A stretch of DNA of 22,382 nt from Chloroflexota bacterium (GTDB lineage: Bacteria; Chloroflexota; Anaerolineae; Anaerolineales; Anaerolineaceae): assembly GCA_029265085.1 (NCBI GenBank), contig JAJUJY010000065.1, positions 1-22,382 of the forward strand, given 5' to 3'. A model generated the notes under the pieces. It was not told the DNA's origin, did no database searches, and saw only the letters and a list, made by a program, of their open reading frames with translations. The position numbers and the translations under genes are program-made. Position 1 is the stretch's first letter. Each line of letters begins with the position of its first letter. Positions 14,461 through 21,715 of the stretch are shown piece by piece.

Positions 14461-14475
14461 TTAACCCAGGGTTAA
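14461..14475. repeat. Palindrome TTAACCC-A-GGGTTAA at the start of the serS leader
   Basis: A perfect 7+1+7 inverted repeat about ten bases into the predicted serS transcript. It lies before the recognisable T-box elements, so it may be a DNA operator or a 5'-protecting hairpin. Function unknown. Confidence 0.4.
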
Positions 14476-14476
14476 G

Positions 14477-14721
14477 TAACTGGCAGCCTTTTCAGAGAGT
14501 CAGCGGTTGGTGTGAGCTGGCAAGTGCTTCCCGTGAAATCCATCCTGGTCGCCCAAATTGGGCGGATCGTCCTTGGAGGGGCAGGTGCATCCACTGCCGT
14601 AAGAGGGCCGGCTGGAGCCGTTATCTCCGTAACGAGGCCGCGAATCACGATTGAGCGGCGAATGCAGGTGGCACCACGAGCTGTCCCCCCTCGTCCTGCG
14701 TAGGCGAGGGGGATTCTATTT
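14477..14721 (+). ncRNA. T-box riboswitch, serine-specific, controlling serS
   Basis: Typical T-box blocks appear in order. AGAGAGTCAGCGGTTGGTG (from 14495) is the AGAGAG and GGTTGGTG part of stem I. GTGAAATCCATCCTGG (from 14533) is the specifier loop, with UCC (Ser) at 14539-14541 followed by A. GCAGGTGGCACCACGAG (from 14664) is the antiterminator T-box. Its bulge reads TGGC (14669-14672), which can pair with GCCA; bacterial tRNA-Ser has discriminator G73, so GCCA is the uncharged tRNA-Ser 3' end. By the known mechanism uncharged tRNA-Ser stabilises the antiterminator and lets serS be transcribed when serine charging falls. Additional stems lie at 14555-14660. Confidence 0.92.
14686..14721 (+). 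terminator. T-box-controlled terminator of serS
   Basis: CCCCCTCG (14686-14693) pairs with CGAGGGGG (14705-14712), with an inner CCT/AGG pair, and ATTCTATTT follows. The 5' arm overlaps the antiterminator region. The U-tract is imperfect, but the hairpin is very stable. Confidence 0.85.
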
Positions 14722-14744
14722 AAACCTGCAAGGAGGAATGTGAC

Positions 14745-16022
14745 ATGTTAGATATCAATTTGATTCGTGAAAAGCCCGAGATAGTAAAGAAAGCCCTGCA
14801 AGACCGCCAGATGGATGCCGCGGTGGTTGAGCTTGTGCAGCAGAAAGATGCTGATCGGCGTTCATTGATCGCCGAGGTGGAGACTTTGAAGGCCGAACGC
14901 AATGCGGTTTCGAAAGAGATCGGCAAAATGAAGGATCCGCAAGAGCGCCAGGCAAAAATCGATGCAATGCGCCAGGTTGGCGACCGGATTGCAGCGTTGG
15001 ATGAGCAGGTCCGCCAGGTGGAAACCGAGCTGCAAGAGATTGTTATGGGGATTCCGAATATCCCATTCCCGCAAACACCTTATGGAACCGGTGAACATGA
15101 CAATCAGGTTGTCCGGCAAGAAGGCCAAATTCCTGCGTTTGATTTTGAACCTCAACCGCATTGGGACCTGGGTCCCAGACTGGGTATTATTGATTTTGAC
15201 CGGGGTGTGAAAATCACTGGTTCGCGGTTTTATATTTTGAGCGGCCCTGGTGCTCGCTTACAGCGGGCATTGATTGCCTATATGTTGGAATTGCATATTC
15301 GCCAGGGTTACTTGGAAAAATATTTGCCATTCATGGTCAAAGGCGCAACGCTTTATGCAGCCGGACAGCTGCCAAAATTTGCCGAAAATCTTTATCATGA
15401 TGTGGAGGAAGATTTTTGGAATGTGCCGACTGCCGAGGTTCCTCTGACCGGTATGCACATGGAAGAAATCCTGGAAGAAACAACTCTGCCGCGCCGCTAC
15501 ACGGCATATACCCCATGTTTTCGCCGTGAAAAAATGAGTGCTGGGCGGGATGTGCGTGGTATTAAACGCGGCCACCAGTTTGATAAGGTGGAGATGTACA
15601 CCTTCTGTAAACCGGAAGAGTCGATGAATGAACTGGCAAAGATGCTGGCAGATGCGGAAGAAACATGCAAGCAGTTGGGCTTAACTTACCGGGTTGTCCA
15701 GTTGTGTACGGGTGACATTGGCTTTAACTCAGGGATTACCTATGATATTGAAGTCTGGGCACCGGGCTGTGGTGAATGGTTGGAAGTCTCATCGGTTTCC
15801 AATGTAGGCGATTTCCAGGCGCGCCGGGCAAACATCAAATATCGTCCTGCCGATGGCGGCAAAGCCAGGTTGGTTCATACACTGAACGGCTCAGGTTTAG
15901 GTATGCCGCGTACGATGATTGCTGTGCTTGAAAATTATCAACAGGCAGATGGATCGATTATTGTGCCGGATGTACTGCGCCCCTGGATGGGTGGGGTGGA
16001 TGTGATCCGGCCGGAAGGATAA
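14745..16022 (+). CDS. serS: Seryl-tRNA synthetase
   Basis: 425 residues, the normal length. AGGAGG (14731-14736) lies eight bases before the ATG. Residues about 1-105 form the long two-helix coiled coil that clamps the tRNA-Ser variable arm. The class II catalytic core follows: [10 protein letters not shown], motif 2 around [18 protein letters not shown](I) and [15 protein letters not shown], then [15 protein letters not shown] and motif 3 [20 protein letters not shown]. It charges tRNA-Ser (and tRNA-Sec where present) with serine. The upstream T-box makes its expression respond to serine starvation. The DUF456 gene starts eight bases after its stop and is probably co-transcribed. Confidence 0.98.
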   Translation: MLDINLIREKPEIVKKALQDRQMDAAVVELVQQKDADRRSLIAEVETLKAERNAVSKEIGKMKDPQERQAKIDAMRQVGDRIAALDEQVRQVETELQEIVMGIPNIPFPQTPYGTGEHDNQVVRQEGQIPAFDFEPQPHWDLGPRLGIIDFDRGVKITGSRFYILSGPGARLQRALIAYMLELHIRQGYLEKYLPFMVKGATLYAAGQLPKFAENLYHDVEEDFWNVPTAEVPLTGMHMEEILEETTLPRRYTAYTPCFRREKMSAGRDVRGIKRGHQFDKVEMYTFCKPEESMNELAKMLADAEETCKQLGLTYRVVQLCTGDIGFNSGITYDIEVWAPGCGEWLEVSSVSNVGDFQARRANIKYRPADGGKARLVHTLNGSGLGMPRTMIAVLENYQQADGSIIVPDVLRPWMGGVDVIRPEG

Positions 16023-16030
16023 TTAACCTT

Positions 16031-16531
16031 ATGCAAGAAGTTAGCAGCATCGTTTTCATGGTCATTATCACCAGTGTGATGGTAGGTGGGCTGTTTAGTC
16101 TTGTGCTGCCATTTTTGCCCGGTTTGTGGGTGATGTGGATTGGTGCATTGGTCTATGGAATTGTGGATGGTTTTGATGCCACCGCCTGGATTATGATGGC
16201 TATTATCAGTGTTTTGACGGTGGTTGGCGGGTTGATGGATAATATCTTTATGGGGGGGAATGCCCGCCGGGTCGGTACCAGTTGGCTGGCCATTGGGGTT
16301 TCCCTGGTAGGTGTCCTGATCGGCAGTGCACTGTTGACACCTTTGGGTGGTTTGGCCATTGGTTTGGGAGCGATGTTTGCTGTAGAATATTTTCGCATGA
16401 AAGATTGGCGCAAAGCCTGGGAATCCACCAAGAGCATGGCTTTAGGCTGCGGGTGGGGAGTATTAGCCCGCTTTGGGTTTGGTGTTTTGGTGCTGATTGC
16501 CTGGGTAATCTGGGCTTTTGTGCTGAAATAA
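16031..16531 (+). CDS. DUF456 family membrane protein
   Basis: 166 residues, four to five membrane helices with Gly-rich spacing. The pattern LPFLPGLWVMWIGALVYG at the start, GGLMDNIFMGGNARRVGTSW, GSALLTPLGGLAIGLGAMFAVEYF and a late G-x-x-x-G helix pair match DUF456 proteins. Their molecular role is not established. It follows serS by eight bases with a modest AAGGA in the serS tail, so it is under the same T-box control. A link between this protein and serine or translation is not evident and could be simple co-transcription. Confidence 0.8.
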   Translation: MQEVSSIVFMVIITSVMVGGLFSLVLPFLPGLWVMWIGALVYGIVDGFDATAWIMMAIISVLTVVGGLMDNIFMGGNARRVGTSWLAIGVSLVGVLIGSALLTPLGGLAIGLGAMFAVEYFRMKDWRKAWESTKSMALGCGWGVLARFGFGVLVLIAWVIWAFVLK

Positions 16532-16549
16532 TGGAATGAACCATTAAAT

Positions 16550-16589
16550 AATCAATGGGCTGTGACCAAATCCACAGCCCATTGATTTT
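16550..16589. terminator. Terminator between convergent serS-DUF456 and ferritin
   Basis: A perfect 15-bp stem: AATCAATGGGCTGTG (16550-16564) with CACAGCCCATTGATT (16573-16587), followed by TTTATTT. On the reverse strand a T-poor ATTTAATGG follows, so it works best for the plus strand but may serve both. Confidence 0.9.
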
Positions 16590-16603
16590 ATTTCTAAAAA
16601 AAA

Positions 16604-17086
16604 TTATTTGTGGGAAATATATGCTTCCAGCATAATTAAATTCTTTTCGCCAGCGCGTTTGACAATTCGCAGCAGGGCATCCATTGAGCTCACTTCTTCG
16701 ATTTGCTCTTCTACAAACCAGTTAAGGAAGTTCTGTGCTGCATAGTCTTTTTCATTATGAGCAATATCCATCAGGTTGTTGACCTGTTTGGTGACTTCCA
16801 TTTCCCATTCCATCGAGAGTTGAAATGCTTCTTCAGCCGAGGCAAAAGTGGATTTCGGCGCTGCCACAGGCGGAATACGAACTTCCCCACCCGTATCCAC
16901 AATATATTTCACAAATTTCATCGCGTGTTCGTGTTCTTCTTCGGCCTGTTTGTAAAAGAATTCGGCTATTTTAGGGAGAGCCTCACCATCGAAATAGGTG
17001 GCTATATTGATATATTGTAAGGAAGCGCCAAACTCACGGCCAATCTGACCATTGATGGCATCATTTAATTCTTTGCTGATCATCAT
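16604..17086 (-). CDS. Bacterial non-haem ferritin
   Basis: 160 residues. It is a four-helix bundle of FtnA type: GREFGASLQYINIATYFD with the ferroxidase Glu at 18, FFYKQAEEEHEHAMKFVKY with the Glu/His metal pair around 50-54, a middle helix EWEMEVTKQVNNL with Glu around 95, and FVEEQIEEVSSM with Gln and Glu around 128-131. All ferroxidase ligands expected of FtnA-like proteins are present; no haem-binding Met of bacterioferritin at the usual place. It oxidises Fe(II) and stores the iron mineral inside a 24-subunit shell in the cytoplasm. AAGGAG lies eight bases before the first of two ATG codons. A single-gene unit with an extended -10 promoter. Confidence 0.95.
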   Translation of the reverse strand: MMISKELNDAINGQIGREFGASLQYINIATYFDGEALPKIAEFFYKQAEEEHEHAMKFVKYIVDTGGEVRIPPVAAPKSTFASAEEAFQLSMEWEMEVTKQVNNLMDIAHNEKDYAAQNFLNWFVEEQIEEVSSMDALLRIVKRAGEKNLIMLEAYISHK

Positions 17087-17136
17087 AATTTATTCTCCTT
17101 TTCCCTATGGGTCATTGTTTCGCAAAGTACACAAAA

Positions 17137-17145
17137 ATTATAGCA
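17137..17145 (-). promoter_or_regulatory. Extended -10 promoter of ferritin
   Basis: The reverse strand reads TGCTATAAT (17145-17137), a perfect extended -10. The -35 region is poor (CACAAT-like), as usual for this promoter type and for promoters that need an activator. The start would be near 17130, 44 bases before the ATG. Confidence 0.6.
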
Positions 17146-17147
17146 TT

Positions 17148-17163
17148 ACAATCTCAGAATTGT
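17148..17163. promoter_or_regulatory. ACAAT-N6-ATTGT inverted repeat in the ferritin -35 region
   Basis: A 5+6+5 inverted repeat lies immediately upstream of the extended -10. Its place suits a Fur- or PerR-like regulator, but the sequence is not a convincing match to either known box. Confidence 0.25.
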
Positions 17164-17193
17164 GTTAATATGCATAAACTTAGTGAACTTAAT

Positions 17194-17218
17194 AAAAAAC
17201 AACCACTTTTAGAGATTG
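17194..17218 (-). terminator. Weak terminator after the ybaK gene
   Basis: On the reverse strand CAATC (17218-17214) pairs with GGTTG (17204-17200) and a run of six T residues follows. The stem is short, so this is tentative. Confidence 0.3.
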
Positions 17219-17232
17219 CACGGAACGGGAGA

Positions 17233-17715
17233 TTATTTTTTTATCGATGTAATCATTCCGCTGGTCATGCGCTGCAAATCGGATGGAGCGAGGCGAAATA
17301 CAGCGTGGGGTGTTCCGGCCGCAGCCCAAACTTCTTCGTACTGCAACAGGTCTTGATCAATCAACGTGGTCAGCGGGTTGAGATGTCCAAGTGGGGGAAT
17401 CCCGCCAATGGCAAAACCGGTTTGCTCGCGCACAAAATCGGCGTCGGCTTTTTCTAGCATTTCGCCAAGGTAAGTTTCAATTCGCTTTTCGTCCACCCGG
17501 TTCGTTCCGCTGGCCAGAATTAAGACGGCTTTACCGCTCGGTTTCGTGCGGAAAACCAGCGATTTGACAATTTGCCCCAATGTGCAGCCGATGGCGTTGG
17601 CAGCTTCCAGTGAAGATCGGGTGGAATCCGGTAATTCGATCACCTGGCATGGTAAGCCAATTTTTTCAAGCGCAGCCTGCACTTTTTGGGCACTCGGACT
17701 TAATTTCTCATTCAT
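17233..17715 (-). CDS. YbaK/EbsC-type aminoacyl-tRNA deacylase (trans-editing)
   Basis: 160 residues, the usual size of this single-domain family. Conserved features are the catalytic lysine in GQIVKSLVF (about 51), SGTNRVDEKR (about 70), GFAIGGIPPLGH (about 100) and AAAGTPHAVF (about 131). Family members (Cys-tRNA-Pro editors YbaK, Ala-tRNA-Pro editors ProXp) hydrolyse mischarged tRNA in the cytoplasm; which mischarged tRNA this one clears cannot be said. Its operon partner cysS makes Cys-tRNA and so supplies the amino acid that YbaK-type editors guard against. It starts nine bases after rlmB ends and is the last gene of the yacL-cysS-rlmB-ybaK operon. Confidence 0.88.
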   Translation of the reverse strand: MNEKLSPSAQKVQAALEKIGLPCQVIELPDSTRSSLEAANAIGCTLGQIVKSLVFRTKPSGKAVLILASGTNRVDEKRIETYLGEMLEKADADFVREQTGFAIGGIPPLGHLNPLTTLIDQDLLQYEEVWAAAGTPHAVFRLAPSDLQRMTSGMITSIKK

Positions 17716-17724
17716 GTGAAGTAA

Positions 17725-18474
17725 TTATTTCCCTGCTAACCGGGCACTGCGCGCCTGGAGCGCCAGATAGATGCTGATAGAGCCAGCGACCGCTGCATTT
17801 AAGGAATCGACTTTTCCGTGCATGGGCAGGCGGGCAATAAAATCACATTTTTGGCGAATGAGTTGGCGCATCCCTTCGCCTTCATTTCCAACTACCAGGG
17901 CTAACGGACCGTCCAACGGGGCACGGTCAATCGGCTGTGAACCGGCTCCCCCTTCCAGACCCACAACCCAGGCACCTTCTTCTTTTAATTCGTCGATTGC
18001 TTGAGCAAGATTAGCCTGTGCAACCAGCATATGTTCGGTCGCACCAGAAGAAGCATGAACAACCGCGGGGGTTACTTCTGCGGTTCGCCGCAATGGAATG
18101 ATGACTCCGTGAATTCCGGCTGCTTCGCTGGTTCTGAGCAATGTTCCCAGATTTTGCGGATTTTGCAGCATGTCTAACAGCAATATGAACATTGGTTCTT
18201 CTTTGGCTTTGGCATTGGCCAGGATATCTGCCAGTGCTGCGTAGGGGTATTGGCTGGCTTCCAGCGCAACACCCTGATGGTTTTCCGCCATAGAGTCCAA
18301 TCGTTGGCGCTGCACACGCTCGATGGGAATTTTCCTTTGAGCGGCCAGTTGGAGGATTTCAGCCATCCGGCCTTTTTCTTCGACGCCTGCAGCCACCAAC
18401 AGGCGAAATACCTGGCGGCGCCGCGCTCGAAACACTTCGTAAACCGGGTTTCGCCCGGTGATCCATTCTTTCAT
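17725..18474 (-). CDS. rlmB: TrmH/SpoU-family rRNA 2'-O-methyltransferase (RlmB-like)
   Basis: 249 residues. A small substrate-binding domain (about 1-80, starting MKEWITGRNPVYEVFRA) precedes the SPOUT knot domain with all three motifs: motif 1 DMLQNPQNLGTLLRTSEAAG (about 101-120, catalytic Arg in LLRT), motif 2 LALVVGNEGEGM (about 196), motif 3 ARLPMHGKVDSLNAAVAGSI (about 216-234). By family it methylates the ribose 2'-OH of a 23S rRNA G (G2251 in E. coli) or a related RNA, using S-adenosylmethionine. It starts two bases after cysS ends, with GGAGG inside the cysS tail, so the two are coupled. The cysS-rlmB order is a widespread conserved pairing. Confidence 0.92.
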   Translation of the reverse strand: MKEWITGRNPVYEVFRARRRQVFRLLVAAGVEEKGRMAEILQLAAQRKIPIERVQRQRLDSMAENHQGVALEASQYPYAALADILANAKAKEEPMFILLLDMLQNPQNLGTLLRTSEAAGIHGVIIPLRRTAEVTPAVVHASSGATEHMLVAQANLAQAIDELKEEGAWVVGLEGGAGSQPIDRAPLDGPLALVVGNEGEGMRQLIRQKCDFIARLPMHGKVDSLNAAVAGSISIYLALQARSARLAGK

Positions 18475-18476
18475 AA

Positions 18477-19877
18477 TTAAGCTTGCCTCCAGGTGCTGCC
18501 TTCTTTTGAATCTTCGATTATATAGCCTAACTCAGCAAGCCGGTCACGAATCCGGTCACTTAAAGGCCATAATTTTTGCTTGCGCAGCTCGCCGCGCAGT
18601 TCAAGCAGTAAATCCAACAATGGTGCAGCGTCACCGCCAGTCTCATTCTTGGTTTGTAAGGTTAAGCCAAGCACCAAAGTTAATTCACGCAGCAATTTTT
18701 GTGCTTCAATTATTTCATCATCTGTTGCCCCGGCAGCCCGAGCCTGGTTTATGGCTCTAACCAGTTCGAAAATTGATCCCAATCCTCCCGCAGTGTTTAA
18801 ATCATCATCCATGGTATCAATAAATCCAGCCTGGGAGGCTTTCATCTGGTTTGTTAAGGTCAGCAAGGCTTCGGGTGCTGCACCTATCGCGCCAGGCAGG
18901 GCAGGGCGCAAAGCGGATTGCAGCCGCTCTAAAGCCCGTTCAGATTGTTGGATGATCTCTTCACTAAAGCTGAGCGGGTTGCGGTATCCTGAATTAAGCA
19001 CCGTAAAACGCAGTGCATCGGCGGAATGGTTGGACAAAAAATCTTCAATCGTTACCAATTTGCCTGATGACTTAGACATTTTTTCTCCGCCTAATTGAAG
19101 CATACCGTTATGCATCCAATAGCGGGCAAAGGGTTTGCCGGTGAAAGACTCTGATTGGGCAATTTCATTTTCGTGGTGGGGGAAAATTAAATCATTGCCG
19201 CCGCCATGAATGTCAATTTGCTCACCCAGGTGGTGGATATTCATTGCTGAGCACTCGATATGCCAGCCAGGACGACCCGCTCCCCAGGGGCTATCCCAGG
19301 CGGGTTCACCGGGTTTGGCGGCTTTCCAGAGAGCAAAATCCATGGGGTGTTCTTTTCGATCATCCACTTCGATACGTGCTCCAGCCAGCATTTCATCGAC
19401 CTTTCGACCGGAGAGCTTGCCGTAATCTGCATCGCTGTTGACCCGAAAATACACATCGCCATCAACCGCATAGGCATTGTCGCGATCTATTAAGCCCTGG
19501 ACAATGGTTATAATTTGCGCAATTTCTTGTGTAGCGCGCGGATTGATCGTGGCCGTCTTAACGTTGAGGGCTTCTAGGTTTTGGCGGTAGTCATCGATAA
19601 AGCGGTTTGCAAAAACGAAAGGGTCCTCACCAGATTGGTTGGCGCGGGCGATGATTTTATCATCCACATCGGTATAGTTCATGGCAAAAAGGACCTGGAA
19701 TCCACGATATTCCAGGTAACGGCGAATCATATCAAAGACCAATGCGGACATCGCATGGCCAACATGTGCTTTCGCATAAACGGTTGGTCCGCAAACATAC
19801 ATGCGGACTTTACCCGGTTCCAACGTTTCAAACGCTTCTTTTTTCCGGGTGAGCGTATTGTAAACCTTCAAAGTCAT
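18477..19877 (-). CDS. cysS: Cysteinyl-tRNA synthetase
   Basis: 466 residues from ATG at 19877, chosen because AGGAGA lies about ten bases upstream. An upstream in-frame ATG (19922) would add 15 unrelated residues and overlap yacL. The class I signatures are there: HIGH as HVGH at 38-41, KMSKS in [11 protein letters not shown] around 268. The catalytic zinc ligands are present (Cys29 in YVCGPTVY, a Cys in GWHIECSAM, and the His/Glu of [12 protein letters not shown]). It charges tRNA-Cys with cysteine. It is the second gene of the operon, 28 bases after yacL. Confidence 0.97.
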   Translation of the reverse strand: MTLKVYNTLTRKKEAFETLEPGKVRMYVCGPTVYAKAHVGHAMSALVFDMIRRYLEYRGFQVLFAMNYTDVDDKIIARANQSGEDPFVFANRFIDDYRQNLEALNVKTATINPRATQEIAQIITIVQGLIDRDNAYAVDGDVYFRVNSDADYGKLSGRKVDEMLAGARIEVDDRKEHPMDFALWKAAKPGEPAWDSPWGAGRPGWHIECSAMNIHHLGEQIDIHGGGNDLIFPHHENEIAQSESFTGKPFARYWMHNGMLQLGGEKMSKSSGKLVTIEDFLSNHSADALRFTVLNSGYRNPLSFSEEIIQQSERALERLQSALRPALPGAIGAAPEALLTLTNQMKASQAGFIDTMDDDLNTAGGLGSIFELVRAINQARAAGATDDEIIEAQKLLRELTLVLGLTLQTKNETGGDAAPLLDLLLELRGELRKQKLWPLSDRIRDRLAELGYIIEDSKEGSTWRQA

Positions 19878-19905
19878 ATTTAGTTGTCTCCTGCCGAATA
19901 TCCTG

Positions 19906-20997
19906 CTATTCGGGGCGTGCAAAAATCATGCGGCCGGCTGCGGTTTGCAGTACTTTGGTTACCGTAACATGTATTTCGCGATTCATATATTCACGGCCAT
20001 TTTCGACCACGACCATTGTGCCGTCATCCATGTAGCCAACGCCTTGATTTAACTCCTTGCCATCTTGAATGACACGGATGATCAAAGTCTCTCCGGGTAA
20101 CAATATGGATTTGACCGCATTGGCTAATTCGTTTACGTTCAATACATTAACGCCTTGCAGCTCGGCAATTCGATTCAAATTGTAGTCATTGGTCAGGATC
20201 GGGCAGCGCATTTGCCGTGCCAGGATGACCAGTTTATCATCCACCTCGCGAACCCCTTCCACATCGATATCGGTAATGCGAACCGGAATGATGGGCTCTT
20301 TTTGCAGCTGGGCAAGCACTTCCATGCCGCGGCGGCCGCGCTGGCGCCGAAGGCTGTCTGGTGAGTCAGCAATATATTGCAGCTCGTTGAGCACAAAGCG
20401 CGGAATCAATAGCGAGCCAGGCAAAAAACCGGTCCGGGCAATATCTGCAATCCGACCGTCAATAATAACACTGGTATCAAGTAAAATAGTGCGCGCTTCA
20501 GCCCAATTGGTAGAAGCTCCTTCGGCTGCGGGTTGAGTCTGGGGCTGGCTGTGTCCTCCGCGAAATGATGAAAACACGTTGAATAAATCCGTCTGGCGCA
20601 TTGCGAAGACAGATACACCCAGGTACCCAAACAATAAAACTCCCAAAAATGGGAAAATCTCTCCGAATGGTGACGGCAGGCGAGATAGCGGAAATGCTAA
20701 CAATGCTGCGATTAATAATCCCGCAATTAAGCCAAATAATGCTGAAAAAAGTGTCTGTGCGGAAACCCTGGAAAGAATCGATCGAATTGCACGGACAGGG
20801 CGGGTGGTTATAAATGGCGTGAGGATTAAACCAATTAATGCTCCAACCAATCCAATGGTAAAAGCATATTGTTCCACAGAAAATGTGGCAGCATCGGGCT
20901 TTGCATTGGCTATTTCACCCAGGGAGGAGCCCCAAATTACACCAATGACACAAAAAATAACCATTCCAATTAAACGAACAATGAAATCAATGCTCAT
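19906..20997 (-). CDS. yacL: Membrane PIN-TRAM domain protein (YacL family)
   Basis: 363 residues. Four membrane helices fill the first 135 residues. A Ser/Gln-rich linker then leads to a PIN nuclease domain (about 170-290) whose acidic site is intact: [28 protein letters not shown] and [13 protein letters not shown] domain, likely RNA-binding, closes the protein (about 300-360). The arrangement is that of Bacillus YacL, whose role is not firmly known; the fold predicts an RNA endonuclease held at the membrane. AAGGAG lies five bases before the ATG. In Firmicutes yacL, cysS and rlmB also occur in one region, so this operon is a remnant of an old gene order. Confidence 0.92.
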   Translation of the reverse strand: MSIDFIVRLIGMVIFCVIGVIWGSSLGEIANAKPDAATFSVEQYAFTIGLVGALIGLILTPFITTRPVRAIRSILSRVSAQTLFSALFGLIAGLLIAALLAFPLSRLPSPFGEIFPFLGVLLFGYLGVSVFAMRQTDLFNVFSSFRGGHSQPQTQPAAEGASTNWAEARTILLDTSVIIDGRIADIARTGFLPGSLLIPRFVLNELQYIADSPDSLRRQRGRRGMEVLAQLQKEPIIPVRITDIDVEGVREVDDKLVILARQMRCPILTNDYNLNRIAELQGVNVLNVNELANAVKSILLPGETLIIRVIQDGKELNQGVGYMDDGTMVVVENGREYMNREIHVTVTKVLQTAAGRMIFARPE

Positions 20998-21078
20998 AAT
21001 AACTCCTTTGAATAAATCCCTGGAAAAATGTTAAAGTGCAAAGAAATAAAGGCGGATAAATGCAAAATGATGTAAATA

Positions 21079-21107
21079 ATGATAGCATGCCTGCATATTC
21101 AAGTCAA
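21079..21107 (-). promoter_or_regulatory. Promoter of the yacL-cysS-rlmB-ybaK operon
   Basis: On the reverse strand TTGACT (21107-21102), 17 bases, then TATCAT (21084-21079), preceded by an extended TGC. The start near 21072 gives a leader of about 75 bases. Confidence 0.75.
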
Positions 21108-21113
21108 TGAGCG

Positions 21114-21142
21114 TTGACAAGCAACTAAGAGCATGATAAAAT
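21114..21142 (+). promoter_or_regulatory. Promoter of tRNA-Glu
   Basis: A perfect TTGACA (21114-21119), 17 bases, then TAAAAT (21137-21142). The start would be near 21149, eight bases before the tRNA. It stands back to back with the yacL promoter; the two -35 boxes are six bases apart. Confidence 0.82.
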
Positions 21143-21156
21143 CTTGCGCGTTGCAG

Positions 21157-21229
21157 GCCCCCATCGTCTAGCGGCCCAGGACGTGGCCCTCTCAAGGCCA
21201 AAACGGGGATTCGAATTCCCCTGGGGGCA
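21157..21229 (+). tRNA. tRNA-Glu (anticodon CTC)
   Basis: 73 bases fold into a full cloverleaf. The acceptor GCCCCCA (21157-21163) pairs with TGGGGGC (21222-21228), and the discriminator is A. The D arm is GTCTAG...AGGAC. The anticodon stem TGGCC/GGCCA (21184-21188 and 21196-21200) encloses loop CTCTCAA with anticodon CTC at 21191-21193, for the codon GAG. The T arm is GGGGATTCGAATTCCCC. CCA is not encoded (CCT follows). It has a strong promoter and terminator of its own. Confidence 0.96.
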
Positions 21230-21236
21230 CCTTCAC

Positions 21237-21262
21237 AAAACCACCTTTGCCGGGTGGTTTTT
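21237..21262 (+). terminator. tRNA-Glu terminator (copy in repeat unit 1)
   Basis: AAAACCACC (21237-21245) pairs with GGTGGTTTT (21253-21261), followed by T residues. It starts eight bases after the tRNA. Confidence 0.9.
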
Positions 21263-21362
21263 CTGTTGCTCTGCTCAGTTTTGAGGGTAACAGGGATTTT
21301 GGAAAAGGATCTATTTCGAATTCCCCTGCCGTAAGGCGCAGCGGGCGCGGGGGCACCTTCAC

Positions 21363-21388
21363 AAAACCACCTTTGCCGGGTGGTTTTT
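21363..21388 (+). terminator. Terminator copy in repeat unit 2
   Basis: Identical to the first copy, 126 bases downstream. Confidence 0.8.
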
Positions 21389-21488
21389 CTGTTGCTCTGC
21401 TCAGTTTTGAGGGTAACAGGGATTTTGGAAAAGGATCTATTTCGAATTCTCCTGCCGTTAGGCGCAGCGGGCGCGGGGGCACCTTCAT

Positions 21489-21514
21489 AAAACCACCTTT
21501 GCCGGGTGGTTTTT
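21489..21514 (+). terminator. Terminator copy in repeat unit 3
   Basis: The same stem, with one C changed to T that lengthens the T-run to seven. Confidence 0.82.
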
Positions 21515-21617
21515 TTGTTGCTCTGCTCAGTTTTGAGGGTAACAGGGATTTTCGAAAAGGATCAATTTCGAATTCCCCTGCCGTAAGGCGCAGCGGGAGA
21601 AGGGGCACTGAAAAATC

Positions 21618-21639
21618 GACCTGATCAAACGGGTCTTTT
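21618..21639 (+). terminator. Additional hairpin terminator before the TetR promoter
   Basis: GACCTG (21618-21623) pairs with CGGGTC (21630-21635), with one T-G pair, then TTTT. It closes off the tRNA/repeat block from the tetR-type gene. Confidence 0.55.
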
Positions 21640-21652
21640 CTCGATTATTGGC

Positions 21653-21681
21653 TTGACAAATTATTGAAAATCGCGGATAAT
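21653..21681 (+). promoter_or_regulatory. Promoter of the TetR-family gene
   Basis: A perfect TTGACA (21653-21658), 17 bases, then GATAAT (21676-21681). The start near 21688 falls inside the operator palindrome. Confidence 0.82.
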
Positions 21682-21704
21682 ATGGGTGGGTGGTCACCCA
21701 TATT
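21679..21704. promoter_or_regulatory. Operator: perfect inverted repeat AATATGGGTG-N6-CACCCATATT
   Basis: Two perfect 10-base arms (21679-21688 and 21695-21704) with a 6-base spacer overlap the -10 and cover the transcription start. A second GGGTG-GT-CACCC palindrome is nested inside it. Position and symmetry are those of a TetR-type autoregulatory operator. Confidence 0.82.
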
Positions 21705-21715
21705 AAGGAGCAAGT

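Larger units (their letters stand above)
21229..21606 (+). repeat. Three tandem 126-bp repeats seeded from the tRNA-Glu 3' end
   Basis: Three exact-length 126-base units (about 21229-21354, 21355-21480, 21481-21606) follow the tRNA directly. Units 1 and 2 differ at two positions; unit 3 differs at about seven, mostly at its end. Each unit starts with the tRNA 3' flank and a hairpin terminator. Each ends with TTCGAATTCCCCTG, as in the tRNA T arm, then a 20-base insert with a GCC-GTAA-GGC hairpin, then GGGGGCACC, the tRNA acceptor end again. Because 126 is a multiple of three, 42-residue repeat frames stay open on both strands; I regard these as non-coding because neither has a start signal or recognisable protein. 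The block has the look of repeated duplication at a tRNA 3' end. Confidence 0.92.

Noticed and set aside
14538..14540. AUC (Ile) as the T-box specifier
   Set aside because: The downstream gene is serS, the UCC one base later is followed by the usual A, and the UGGC bulge fits the tRNA-Ser discriminator. Kept as the main alternative reading.
19878..19922. Longer cysS N-terminus from ATG 19922
   Set aside because: The extra 15 residues do not look like cysteinyl-tRNA synthetase, would overlap the yacL stop region, and include the AGGAGA site that fits ATG 19877.
21229..21606. CRISPR-like array
   Set aside because: The units are contiguous 126-base copies without unique spacers, and no cas genes are present.
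21192..21624. Open frames of 125 and 138 residues, made of 42-residue repeats, on both strands of the tandem repeat
   Set aside because: They are open only because the repeat unit is a multiple of three. Both strands are open equally, there is no ribosome site, the frames cross three terminators, and the end of the minus-strand frame runs into the tRNA.
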